From assembly GCA_036939755.1 (NCBI GenBank), contig JALLAZ010000222.1, positions 1 through 19,237 of the forward strand: a stretch of 19,237 nucleotides of DNA, in the 5' to 3' direction. Source of the DNA: Stephanodiscus triporus. Taxonomy: Eukaryota > Bacillariophyta > Thalassiosirophyceae > Thalassiosirales > Thalassiosiraceae. Below are positions 8,645 through 18,859 of this stretch, piece after piece. Made by a program: the position numbers and the translations under genes. The notes beneath the pieces were generated by a model, which was not told the origin of the DNA, made no database searches, and saw only the letters and a program-made list of their open reading frames with translations. Every line of letters starts with the position of its first letter. Within the stretch, counting starts at the first letter, position 1.

Positions 8645-9833
8645 ATGGTGACCGATATCATGAGGGCCGATACCGCCACGAACAATCGCGCGGGAGGAGG
8701 AGGAGGAGAATTCGGCTCCCCTCACGTCAGGGGCATGACGATGATGGGCGGAGACTCGTCCGCGAAAATGATGGAGCTCCCGCTGCACTCGTCGTTGTAC
8801 GACGACGACGGTCTCGACTCGGCCGTCGCCGTCGGCGGCGGATGCGGATGCGTCGCGGACGAAAGCAGGGAAACCATCGACCATCCCCCGTCGTCGTCCG
8901 ACTCGAGGACGACGGAGGGTGGCGCGGCCGTCGTGGCGGCGCTCGACGATGGCGGGAAATCCGACGCGGCCGCCGCCGCCTACGACGACGACGCCCCGGC
9001 GGCGCCCCGCGCATCGTCGTCGTCGTCGTCGTGCCGATCGAGTCCCGCGCCGCCGACCGCGCCTCGGACGACGACGGGCGCCGTCGCGCCCGAGGAGGAG
9101 GAGGGGGATGGGGATGGGGAGGAGGATCACGGGGGGAGGGGACCGAGGAGGAGGGAGGACTTCATATTTCGCGAGGAGGATGCCGCCGCCGCCCCTCCTC
9201 CTCCTCCTCCTCCTCCTCCTCCTCCTCCTCCTCCTTCCGCGACGACGACGACGACGTGGAGCAACGTCGTACGCGCGACGAAATCCCGGAGCTCGTCCGG
9301 CGAGACGCTGTTGACGTCCAACATCGTGGCCGACGTGCCGCCCTCGCCGCCGCCGCTGCCGCCGCCTACTCCCGCGAGCCGCCGTCCGTACCACGACGTC
9401 GACGACGACGCGCGGAGGTCGAGATCTTACTCCTTCGGGTCTCCCCCCGCCGCCCCCCGTTTGTACCACCGCGAGACGTCTCTTTCGTTCGGCAACGGCC
9501 GCGCCATCGCCGCGGCCGATCCACGACGAAGTAACGAGCCCGCCGCCGGCGCCGTGCATTCGGAACGTCGCCCCCACGAGGATCGCGCCTACCATTCGCC
9601 GATGACGACGTATCCCCCGACCCCGTCGTACCACCGCGAGTACAAGGCCAGGGTCGATTCCGCGGGAAGCTGGGAGGACTCCATGACCGAGCGGACGTCG
9701 CCCATGTCCTCCCCCTCCCTTTCCCCGCACGCGTCGCCCGCGATGCACTCGCGCGGCAGGCACCACGGCGACGGATGTCCGACGCCGCCCCCCGCGTGGC
9801 ATCTCTCCGACTCGTCGTCGAACGATCATTACC

Positions 9834-9866
<33 letters not shown>

Positions 9867-11626
9867 GCGCGTATCCGTATCTGCAACGCAGCATCCCGGA
9901 GGAGAATCGACACGATCCCCCGGACGGTCACGATCGCTACTACCGTCGAGGAGGGGGGAGCGACGACTACGCGATCCCTCCTCATCATAATCACGGCGTG
10001 GGCGGCGGTCCGTGGTCCGTTGCCGCGTCGCCGTCGAGACAATTGATGCATTCGCCAACTTCCGGGGGACATCATAATTCGACGTACCCCCCTCGGGGTA
10101 GGACGGGCGGTGCCGCCGCCGCCAATCCGTCGTCCGTCCAGGCGATGCCGACGACGATGCACCACCACCGGTCGCCGATCGAGGTCCTCAAGACCCTCCT
10201 ACGCAAGAAGGCTTGCTTGTACGAGCCGGAAACGTCCTTCGCCGTATCCCTCGTGACGTGGCTCGTGGGCCGCCGCATGTCCCTCGTCCAGGGGTATTTC
10301 ACCCGACAGCAGCTGCAATCGTGCGTCCATTCGTGCGTGGCGGGCAAAATCGACGAGGGACGGGTCACGCGCACGAAGGTGAACAGGTGCATGCAGGTGA
10401 TACTGAACAGCTGCTTCCATTACATCATCCCCCCCCCGGACGGCGGGAGCGGGAGCGAGGGATGCGCCGCCGAGGCTTTCCGTTCGGTTTTCTCCCGCGA
10501 GGCCGCCGAGGAGGAGCACCTGTTGCGGACGCTCCCGCCCCCGTGGAACGACCTGAGCCTTCATTCCATGAACGACGATCGTCCGATGGGATCGTGCTGC
10601 CACGACAGCGACGACGATGGAGATCATCGCCATCCTCCGTTCGGGGGGAAACACCAAGGCAGGGATTCCTCCGCGGCGAGTCAAGCGGATGACAGCCTCG
10701 ACAGCCAGAAGCGATCGGTCTTGCTCTGCTTCAACGAGAATATTCGCTGTGCCGCCGACGTCTTCCGTTGCCACAACGAGTTCATTAGGGACATAGCCCA
10801 CGCGGGAGGCTTGAGCCTATCCCCGGAAGACTGGCAAGCATTCTTCTCGGGGACGAAGCTCAATCGGAAGAGGGGCGCCACGTCGGACAACTTCCACTCC
10901 AGATACTTTCACTTGGCCGACGCGCACGATCGCATGGATCAACATGGCCTATCCAGGCTTCGTACTTCGTGGTGCGCGAAGCGATATGAACACGATCACT
11001 CGTTTTGCGCTTTCGCTCACGTCGACGTCAATCGAGGCTGGTTGCGCCGCGATCCTTTCGTCCACGACTACGTTCCCCTGATGTGTCCCTGCATCAAGCC
11101 TCTGCAGGGCGCCGATGATTGCTACGTGAATATGTGCCCAGATGGGGTCGGATGCAACTTTGCTCACTCGAGGGAAGAGATCACCTATCATCCGGAGAGT
11201 TACAAGAGACATCCATGCAGGAATTTGCCCGGCTCCTGCCCGCTGGGCGATATTTGCCCGAACGCCCATATCGAGGCGCCTAATCAAGCTCATGGGTACA
11301 ACCGCCAAGGAAGACGGCACTATCAAGATCATGCACCTTTTCATCGGACCGTTGATCCAGGATCAAAGAAGCGTGCATCGGCCACCGCAGGAAATTCGTC
11401 AGGATTCAGCAATTTCCCCGATGCGTCACCAATGTTGTACATAGAACCAGCTCCTCTTTCGGAGTTCGAGAAGACGCTATTACTCCCTGGGTTGCAGGCG
11501 CTATTTCGGGATCACTCATCTTTCATCTTCTTTTCGACTCTAGGCGAAAGCTCATCGCACGAATATGGGCCTTTTGGATACAGAATATCTAAACGGATGA
11601 CAAATGAATCAACTACACCGAGTTGA
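8645..11626 (+). CDS. Triple CCCH-type zinc-finger RNA-binding protein (plant RR-TZF / Unkempt-like)
   Basis: A 993-residue single-exon protein. Residues 1-500 are low complexity: Asp/Ser/Ala-rich, a Pro run near 184-200 from a CCT repeat, a His run near 398-408 from CAC/CAT codons, and many Ser-Pro sites. A folded-looking block spans about 509-600 (IEVLKTLLRKKACLYEPE... WLVGRRMSLVQGYF), of unknown function. The zinc-finger region begins at C777: C777-x5-H783-x4-C788-x3-H792, the CHCH arrangement of plant RR-TZF proteins. It continues with a C-x5-C-x3-H finger (CPDGVGCNFAH) and a C-x6-C-x5-C-x3-H finger (near 848-865). The linker YHPESYKRHPC resembles the HPE-YK linker of Unkempt and plant TZFs. 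Such proteins bind mRNA and control its stability or translation, usually in the cytoplasm; the target here is unknown. GC-rich 5' half, ordinary 3' half. ATG at 8645 is the first in frame after the CAT repeat. Confidence 0.85.
9194..9235. repeat. CCT trinucleotide repeat coding for poly-Pro
   Basis: About fourteen CCT units within the CCCH gene encode its longest proline run. Confidence 0.9.
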
Positions 11627-11951
11627 TATAGACGAGAAATTACACCTGTACAGCAAATAAATTGCCTCTTCTTCATTTGTGCCGTTCTGATAAGTTGTGT
11701 TCAGGACGTATTGTACCAGAAAGACGCGTGGGATGTGTATACTTTGCATTGATGGACCTACTAAGTAGAATTCCAATTTTGTTTGACTAGTTGTTCGTTT
11801 TGTTCCATTATTTAATGATATATATCTTTTATTTATAATATTTTTCTCAAACTCTACACAACTTGTTATGTGTTATCCAGGATGCATCAACACAATCAAT
11901 AATTTCCACACAAGCCGGCTATTCAGTGTATTAGAGACACTCCAATCATCA
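11627..11951. other. Convergent 3' intergenic region CCCH gene / CFAP20
   Basis: A 325-bp AT-rich gap between two stop codons. An AATAAA on the plus strand at 11656-11661, about 30 bases past the CCCH stop, and an AATAAA on the minus strand at 11828-11833, about 119 bases past the CFAP20 stop, are possible polyadenylation signals. Nothing else is recognisable. Confidence 0.45.
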
Positions 11952-13036
11952 TCACGATGGGCCCTCCTGTAATACTTGAACTTCTGGATTGACACCTGTG
12001 GGATGTCGATGATATAGTCGGAACTCCTCCGGCAGCTCATCGTCCTCATTCACCTCCCTGTCAGCAAAGTATACTCGTTTCAACCGACAATTGGCGTGTA
12101 TTTGTACCCACATAGTCTCGACGTAATTAGTACCGTAGGCGCGCCGTGTGTACTCTGAGAGAGGCACGCACAGTCGATTCCAGCAAGGGAAAGTCTCTGT
12201 AATATCGTTGCAATCCTCGTCATCTTCGCCTGAATCATCACTGTTGTGCCCCCCTGGTCCGTAATAACTGCCCTTGTCGTAAAAATTTCCGTCTTCGGGA
12301 TAGATGTGATGCTCACCATCCACCTTCTGCTTCTTGGCTGGCAACAACACAGTATCCCGTGCCAGCCGCCTCCGTTGCCTTTCCAACCTCAGCGGCATCA
12401 CGCAAATATCCGGTTTGATCAACGTTGCGGATTGATAAGTGGAGGCCCGGAATCTTCGTATCGTTTGCCTATCGTCCAATATCGTCACCTCGAAGGAAAA
12501 ATCGGATTGCGACGTTGGAACGCGGACCGTGAGATACAGGTACGGGAGGGTGATGCCGAGGGAGGGCCGTGTCGTCGTTGTTTTCGATTTTGGTGGACAA
12601 ATAATGTAATTCCGAGATAGTTTGGGGCCAGAGATTTCGATGGTCGGTCCAACCACCTCATCGATACCACCGGGATCTGTATCATCCGTACAACGAATCC
12701 GACCGCGACGATCAAGCTCAGATGATTGCTCAAATCGAACATCCCATAGCTGGAACGGGTGTGAACTACTCTTGGATGAGTTCGAAAGAGAGAGAGATAG
12801 TGTAGATGCGAGGTCAAGAGTGAGTAGAATTATACAGTCAGAAGGAATCGTGGAGGACGTTAATCAAGCTTGTTTCGTCGCAGGGGGGGGGCGGGGGGAG
12901 AGAAGAAAGCACCCATACTTGCCCACAAGGCCCACAAGACAAAACGTAACTCCAACACGGTATCGCAAATGCATATCTCCTACCCGCGCGCAGATAGAAT
13001 GGAAATTACCCCGCTTTGAAATGTGTTGTGAAACAT
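11952..13036 (-). CDS. CFAP20: CFAP20 / BUG22 cilia- and flagella-associated protein, two exons
   Basis: Exon 1 is 12984-13036 (53 nt) and exon 2 is 11952-12765; together 867 nt, 288 residues. Exon 1 gives MFHNTFQSGVISILSARG, very close to the conserved CFAP20 start MF-NTFQSG. Exon 2 continues with SHPFQLWD, and later FSFEVTILDDR, RRFRASTYQSAT, IKPDICVMPLRL, TRRAYGTNYVETMWVQIHANC and DELPEEFRLY, all hallmarks of this highly conserved family. CFAP20 is a microtubule inner protein joining doublet tubules in axonemes and is also kept in some non-ciliated lineages; in human cells it has nuclear roles too. The family length is about 193 residues. The excess is mainly an insertion of roughly 60 residues between MPLRL and the TRRAYG block, with basic clusters (RQRRR, AKKQK) followed by an acidic stretch. 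Presence fits an organism with flagellate gametes, such as a centric diatom, but does not prove it. Confidence 0.93.
12197..12316 (-). other. Candidate exitron within CFAP20 exon 2
   Basis: A stop-free stretch of exactly 120 nt bounded by a good donor (GTGAGC) and acceptor (ATTACAG). It encodes most of the acidic/Gly/Tyr-rich part of the family-atypical insertion. Removing it keeps frame and shortens the protein by 40 residues to 248. Whether it is spliced, kept, or both cannot be decided from DNA. Confidence 0.4.
12766..12983 (-). other. Intron of CFAP20
   Basis: A 218-nt phase-2 intron. The donor is GTAGGA directly after the GCGCGCGG exon end, and the acceptor is AGTAG before TTCACACCC. 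Joining completes a Gly codon and restores the conserved family sequence across the junction. Confidence 0.88.
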
Positions 13037-13408
13037 GGCCTTTTAAGTCCGTCGGAACCGACTTCGTTCCTAGAGAGAGAGTGTGTTCATGATGATCATC
13101 CTATCGTACGATACCCTATCTATCTATCTACCTACTCTACTCTAGTAGGAGTATGTACTCTCTTTGCCTGCCCACGCCCGCCGGCCACGCCCCACCCATT
13201 CGCGGAACGGAAGAGCAGAAAAGGTTTCAGTTACGGAAAAAAAAAAAGCCCGGCTGGCGCTTTTAGCGTAGGAATACGTATGGACGACCTTTACGGCGAA
13301 AGTCGTCTCCCCTCACCAAATCGTCGCACAGTCGGCCACCAAGCTACATAGTTTAAGTTACACTCAAAAAAGAGTCCAAGCTACAAGCATAACGAAGATC
13401 GCAACATC
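13037..13408. promoter_or_regulatory. Divergent promoter region CFAP20 / V-ATPase F
   Basis: A 372-bp gap between outward-facing start codons. It contains a TATC tetranucleotide run at 13116-13135 and a short A tract near 13237. No specific transcription-factor site can be named. Confidence 0.45.
13116..13135. repeat. CTAT tetranucleotide microsatellite
   Basis: Four CTAT units followed by a degenerate copy, in the divergent promoter region. Confidence 0.8.
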
Positions 13409-14098
13409 ATGGTAAGGAGCATCCCTACGGGCAAGATTCGATAGAATATTGAGAGCTGCTGATGCTGGACGAGGTCCATGGAGGGGAGTTATGCCGTAGC
13501 CGATTGGTTAGGCATGCGCTAATGCGCGGTGTCGTTGGTCGGAGCTTACTTCATCGGTCGTTCCCAACGGCTCGTCCTTCTCCGGGCGACAGTTAATTAA
13601 ACCACATTTCGCCATCTAAACTTTTGTTTCGCATTTGGCCATGCAGAATGTCGGGAAGCTGGTAGCCGTTATAGGAGACGAGGTAAGTCTTTAGCGAGCC
13701 TCCTCCGGTAGGATGCGTGCACACACACACCCCCCCCCCCACCCACCCACCCCTCGTGTCTCACGTCCGATGTCTTCCCGCGGCGTTAGGACACGGTCAC
13801 CGGATTCCTCCTCGCTGGCATCGGTCATCGAACGGCCGACTCTTGCAACTTCCTAACTGTGAAACAGGACACAAAGCCCGAGGTCGTGGAGAGCACGCTG
13901 AAATCATTCACTCAGAGGGATGACATCGGTATCATCCTCATCAACCAACACGTGGCCAACAATATGCGTCACATTTTGAAGGATTACAACCAAACGATTC
14001 CAACCATTTTGGAGATCCCCAGTAAGGAGCATCCGTATGACCCGGAGCAGGATTTCATCATGCAGCGTGTGAATATGTTCATAGGTGGGGGTGGTTAA
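13409..14098 (+). CDS. VMA7: V-type proton ATPase subunit F, split gene
   Basis: Subunit F sits in the central rotor stalk of the V1 sector and is needed for coupling ATP hydrolysis to proton pumping into vacuoles and other endomembranes. The preferred model has exons at 13409-13411 (only the ATG), 13647-13682 and 13790-14098, totalling 348 nt and 115 residues. Diagnostic pieces are KLVAVIGDE joined across intron 2 to DTVTGFLLAGIG, then RDDIGIILINQ and the near-invariant LEIPSKEHPYD. Length agrees with the family (about 115-125). An alternative start is the ATG at 13641, in frame through CAG into exon 2, giving 116 residues; it would lie inside intron 1 of the preferred model. Convergent with exportin-4, whose stop is only 161 bases away. 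Confidence 0.93.
13412..13646 (+). other. Intron 1 of V-ATPase F (directly after the start codon)
   Basis: A 235-nt candidate intron. The donor GTAAGG follows the ATG at 13409-13411 immediately, and the acceptor is ATGCAG at 13641-13646, before AATGTC. Phase 0. The alternative is that the gene starts at 13641 and this stretch is promoter or 5' UTR. Confidence 0.6.
13683..13789 (+). other. Intron 2 of V-ATPase F
   Basis: A 107-nt phase-0 intron with donor GTAAGT and acceptor GTTAG. It contains a CA run passing into a C-rich tract that would serve as a polypyrimidine stretch. Removing it joins GDE to DTVTG as in all family members. Confidence 0.93.
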
Positions 14099-14259
14099 AT
14101 ATACATGTGCCTTGTCCATTTTTTATGATTGAGGGGATTGGAGATTATGTAAGGACCGGGCGAGCTTTAGCAAAACGGAGAACGAAAATTCTGGGAATGA
14201 CATTTGGAATTTTCAATCGAACAAGTTCTCATGTTGATATTACGATATTGCTTAGCCGG

Positions 14260-17200
14260 TCATTTATTTATTAGAAAAGATTGAACATCACGGACAAATG
14301 TATTGAAATCACTCTTGAATTGATAACGAACAAACCTGCCTTCTCGTCCCTCGGCAGTAACCTTGGCAAGCATTTCCGGCTGGATCAGTGTCTCGAACGC
14401 AGCTAGCAAACGGCGTTGTTTATCATCACATCCTAATTGCTGGGAAATGGAATTCACCAACCGAATAAAGCTTTGGACATCAATTGCTGCCAGGGGTAGC
14501 AAAGCCGCGCCAGCAGGCTCAAGGCGATCCCAGATGAATGGTTGGAATATCACCTCATTTATCAAACGAAAACTGCAGTTGTCAAATATGTCAATCTTCG
14601 TGGACAAGTGAGCGGAAAGAGCATGTGTCCTCAGGTGCTCCCTGGCAAGCGATGCCAAGCCATGCAACGAACTCTTGGCGACGAGGGGATCCGCATGGCT
14701 CATTCCAAAAAGAAGGGACTCCAAAAGGGAGTTGAAAAGGTCGAACGGAAGTGAGCACAGTTTTTCAGGGTAGGTCTCCATCATGAATCCGACCAGGGAG
14801 AAATAATGCTGGCATAAAGTGGGGAACTGAAGTAGGCCCTGTGTCATCAAGGGCAATACTTGCTGAAGTCCGAAGAAGATGACGTCTGTAATTTGGCTGG
14901 TTTCTACTCCAACCGATGAGTTCGTTGATGTGCTGCAAATGATTGTAAAATCTTTCGTGCCGAGGAATATAAGCAGCTGTATTGCACACAGCACATCGTT
15001 ATAGTTCTGCTCTTCCTCAAATAAAACTTCAATCGCCTCGGACCGTTTCTGTACTACTCGGTTTTTGAGGTGAAGTTCTGAGTAATGTTTCAACAGAGAT
15101 GCCGAAGCCGCAAAAAGATCTATGGATTGGTCGCGTGTCATAATGGCAATGTATTGTTCTGCATAGTCCCGGAACAGTTTGAGCAATCCCCCACAAATGG
15201 TCAAGTCTCGTGCATAATATGTCATCAAGCCAGACAAATGTGGTAATGAGGGGGTTATAAAAAGAGGGATTCTTTCGGGTTCTGACATTTCTGATGCCCG
15301 CACTACCCCGCCGTAGAGTAGTATCAAGAGACATGCGAATTCTTGCACATTTATATCTTCGCTACTCGCTTGCGCATTGCTAAATACGCGCAGGAGAAAA
15401 GGAACGGACTGATAAGTTAGGATTCGATATAGACGCGTATGAGTGGTGGTGTCTTCAACTTACGATAACGCCTGAACCAGAGTTGAAAATGGGGTCTCCA
15501 CGGCCTTCAAACAACCGACAAACATGGCATTGGCTTTCTCGTCTTGCATCTCGCTACAAGCAACGATCAAACAAGTGAGTACTCTTGCCCTGTCAGAGTA
15601 GGGCAGACGCTGATAGCCCCTGACAGATTCAATCGATAAATCCGCACCAATAGCTGCAATTGCTGCCAACAATTCTGGATGAGATGCACTGTGCCGCAAC
15701 GAGGCGCAAACTGAATGCAATGCAGCCATTTTCTCGAAGGATGGAGAATTCACCATCAAGCTTCGCACGAATGCCCCCTTCTTCGCCAGTGCCAGGAGTA
15801 ACGTTGCGGACTCATCCTGCACTTCCTTCTCTTGAGGCCAATGACAAAAATACAGAAGGCACAAAGTTGTACAAAAGGATATCACAGGTTGCGCGGTTTC
15901 AGGCTTCGAGTATGCGCTCAATATACCACCTGCATTTTCTCTATACTCGTCAGAAGATGGGAGGATGTATGCCGGCGCCCATCTTCGGAAAAACCAAAGC
16001 AGTGTTTTTGCCAGCAACGGAGAGAGACATGGATCCGCTGGATAAGCTGCCACTTTCGTGGCCTGAGCTTCTGCTAAGGACTTCAGCATCTCAACTAAAC
16101 TCGCTATCAATAACAGGCACGAGTTGCTGGCCACTCCATGACTAGGTTGGCACGCATAAATGACAGATTCTGGTATTGCGGGAGTTTCGCCAGCACAGTC
16201 ATCTGTGAGTAAGTGGCAAGCACAAACAAGCAGCATCCTAGACTCCTCCAGAAGTGCTGCCATATCCGGAGTCATGTCTCCGACCGTCCTCCCTGCCATT
16301 TCAAACAAAGACATTAACCTCGGCGTGCATTGCCGAAACATTTCGGATAGCGTCGTCATCGATGCCACCACATTTAACCTACCCAACGACGCCGCCGATG
16401 CCATTTCTTCCTCCATCCCAAAAGCCGATATCTCTTCCCTAATTTCATCTAAATCGGCTCCTTCTCGTGACGCGAAATGCTCTTCTAAACATGACATGCG
16501 AACTCGGCACATGCAATATCGGCCATAGAGTGGTGCTAGGATTGATGCCAGCGCCCTAGATGCATTCACAGCTCCCTCCTGGCCATCTGCAGCGCCGCTC
16601 ACGAGCCAAAAATCACCAGCCATGGCATCGCTGCAGTGCAAAATTTGAGCGATGGCATCATTCCTCCAATCCACCCCCTCCATGGATTCCACATCGCCCT
16701 CTACGCGTTGGCATTCGACGAGGCTGGATTCCAGCAGCCACTCCCCCATAGTACATAGCGCCGACAGATATCGAGGGAATGCTGGTAGCTGGCTCAGTAT
16801 TTGTATGCGAAAGTTGGCGGTAAGGCGAGAGAGTATGGTGACGAGATCGACAATCTCCGCACTTCGCAAGTCTGACGCGAATGACCCCTCCTCCGGCTGC
16901 TGATGCTGTCTTTGCTCGTTCAAAACCGACTCCAGCACATCCAAGCATCCGTCCATCAGAAATCCGGCGTATGCCCCCCGTTCGTCCTCGTTCGCGAATA
17001 TCGGCCCCCCGGCGATGGACGACAATTGCAGCAAAAGCTGACGCAATCGATGGGCCAACCCGCCCTGCTTCGACATCAAATTAATGCGCGTGGCGTCGCC
17101 GGCGCCAATCGTCATCATCACCCCCCGCACGGCAAGGTACACCCTGATCATCGCGCCCAAAAATTCGGGATTGATCAGCGTCTCCCTCCATCTCTGCGGC

Positions 17201-17609
17201 AGTCGCAGGAGGGACACGGCGAGGCCGCTGCCGCCGACGGCATCCCACTTGCTGTGCGCGCCGAACTCCCACGACAGCGCGTCGCACGTCGCGTCGACGA
17301 TGCAAGAACCCAACTCGAGGAGCGATTCCTCCATCACCGCGCCGCCGTCGTCGTCGTCGAGGACGTGCCCCACGAGGCACGAGAGCGCGGTCATCGACGA
17401 GTGCAGCGCGGCGTCCAGGCCGCTCCTCTTGTAATTCACGCTGACGACGTCGTCGTCGCTCCCTCTCTCGAAGAGGTGATGGCACAGCCGATGGAATTCC
17501 AACGGCAGGTTGTACCGCGCCGAGGAGGAGGCGCCGCCGGCGAATTCCCCCAGGAGAAGGGATAGGAAGGTGGCCGACATGGCCGCGGCATGTCGCATCG
17601 CCGATGCAT

Positions 17610-17644
<35 letters not shown>

Positions 17645-18366
17645 CGTCGATCGAACGGGTAAGACAGGAGAGAATTCAGATGGGCGAATAATCCCCGCTG
17701 CGCGTCCGCGCCCGCGAATGTTCGCACGCCCGGGAATGCGCTCGACATGATCGATTCCAAGTACGATTGCTGTTCGTCGTCTTCCGTTGACGACGACGAC
17801 GACGACGACGACGATCCGTCGTCGTCGTCGTTATTTGAAGATTGCGTCCACCCGCGCTTCCAAAAGCTCGACGCGCAGCCGAGACACGCCATGGCGACCG
17901 TCCGGGGAAGGAGGAGGAGGGGGGGGGGCGGGGCGGCGGTTGACGACGAAATCGACGACGTCGTCGTCGTCGTCGTCATAATCGTCGGCAGCAGTCCCAA
18001 CCCCGCCGCGAGGCATAGGTCTCGAACGCGCATTCGGAACGACGGACGCAGGCGCTCCCACCGTAGCAGGATCACGTGACGCAATCCGACGGCGCAGTGG
18101 AACAGGAGCTCCTCGTCATACGCGACGACGTCCCCTCCTCCTCCTCCACCGGCCGACGACGACGACAGCGCCTCCAGCAGGGTCCGGAGGAACAGGTGCC
18201 GCTCGTCGCCCGAGTCGCGCAGGCGCTCGAGCGACGCGTGTAGGACGGCGATCGGATCGTCGTGCCGATGCCGCCGCGTTCCCCCCGGGATGGTTGGGAG
18301 GGGGTGCCAGTTGGGAGGAGGCGCGGAGAGCAATCGGCGGAGTTCCTGGGTCGATGATCCGTCCAT
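14260..18366 (-). CDS. XPO4: Exportin-4, importin-beta family nuclear export receptor
   Basis: Exon 1 is 15464-18366 and exon 2 is 14260-15379; joined length 4023 nt, 1340 residues. Exportin-4 is a Ran-GTP-dependent HEAT-repeat karyopherin; in animals it carries hypusinated eIF5A and some other proteins out of the nucleus. Family signatures are CHLLTDDCAGETPAIP near 715-730 (animal: VLTDECQGETPLIP), SPLLAKTLLWFFRRWAPAY near 785-803 (animal: LSP-MGK-IVWFLKRWAKTY), and in exon 2 VLPLMTQGLLQFPTLC near 1140-1155 (animal: ILPLMSQDLLKFPTLC). Human XPO4 is 1151 residues; extra length lies in the N-terminal third as Ser, Thr, Asp and Gly runs made of CGT/GTC/GAC repeats. That part is GC-rich, while the C-terminal two thirds have ordinary composition. 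The start at 18366 is the first ATG, and the segment FLRTLLEAL onward is already exportin-like. The substrate in this organism is unknown. Confidence 0.92.
15380..15463 (-). other. Intron of exportin-4
   Basis: An 84-nt phase-2 intron with donor GTAAGT, a CCTAAC branch-point-like site, a pyrimidine-rich stretch and acceptor ATTTAG. It joins LVQALS to NAQASSEDINV. An earlier AG (after TTATC) is out of phase. If the intron is retained, a stop codon follows the exon end at once. Confidence 0.82.
17611..17642. repeat. CGT trinucleotide repeat in exportin-4
   Basis: About ten CGT units on the plus strand encode a Thr run (ACG codons) on the minus strand, in the N-terminal part of exportin-4. Confidence 0.85.
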
Positions 18367-18859
18367 ATTTTTACTCTTTTTGTTTGTTTGTTTGTTTTTC
18401 TACGAATGAAGATGTTGTCGTGTCCAATAATTATTCATTCCTCCAAAGCCTGGATTTTACGGCGTGTATCGTGTTGGGAAAAGCGTCTCGCGAATGATAG
18501 AGTATTAATGAACACAGCAGGGCTCTATCGTCATCGCCTTTCCGAAACAACAGCTCGGTCTCTAGAGAGGGGGGAGCCAGAGATGACAATCGGCATGCTC
18601 TTGACCAGAATCGCCGCCCTCTCTCTCCCCAACCGCCGGCGCCCCGATCAAGTAAAAAAGTCCTTCCCGCCTCCACGAACGGCGGTCAGTCGGCGGGCCC
18701 CAGCTGTCCACCCAAAAAAACACAAAAAAAACACACACACACAAAAGGAGAGAGAAGAACCAAAACCTGAAACTGATCTCCCCGCGGCCCGCACAAACAG
18801 ATCCATCCAGGTATTTAACATGTAATATAATGTCACACGTCCACAAAAAAAACAATAAC
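18367..18859. promoter_or_regulatory. Divergent promoter region exportin-4 / REI1-like gene
   Basis: A 493-bp gap holding both promoters. It shows a TTTG tetranucleotide run (18378-18398) just before the exportin-4 start and A/C-rich tracts at 18713-18745. Two short ATGs precede the REI1-like start: ATG-TAA at 18820 and an in-frame ATG at 18830. Confidence 0.45.
18378..18398. repeat. TTTG tetranucleotide microsatellite
   Basis: About four TTTG units in the probable 5' UTR of exportin-4. Confidence 0.8.

Noticed and set aside
9831..9866. CAC/CAT run considered as a regulatory or CRISPR-like repeat
   Set aside because: It is a simple codon repeat for histidine in an open conserved gene; no spacers or repeat units of CRISPR size exist.
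8573..10168. 531-codon minus-strand frame opposite the CCCH gene
   Set aside because: The product is an Arg/Gly/Val-rich shadow of the repeat-rich coding strand and shows no domain. The plus frame continues into conserved zinc fingers.
12485..12817. 110-codon minus frame overlapping CFAP20
   Set aside because: It is a shifted frame over the CFAP20 exon and intron; the conserved family sequence is in the other frame.
16903..17565. 220-codon plus frame opposite exportin-4
   Set aside because: Antisense shadow of the GC-rich 5' part of exportin-4, His/Arg-rich and without a domain.
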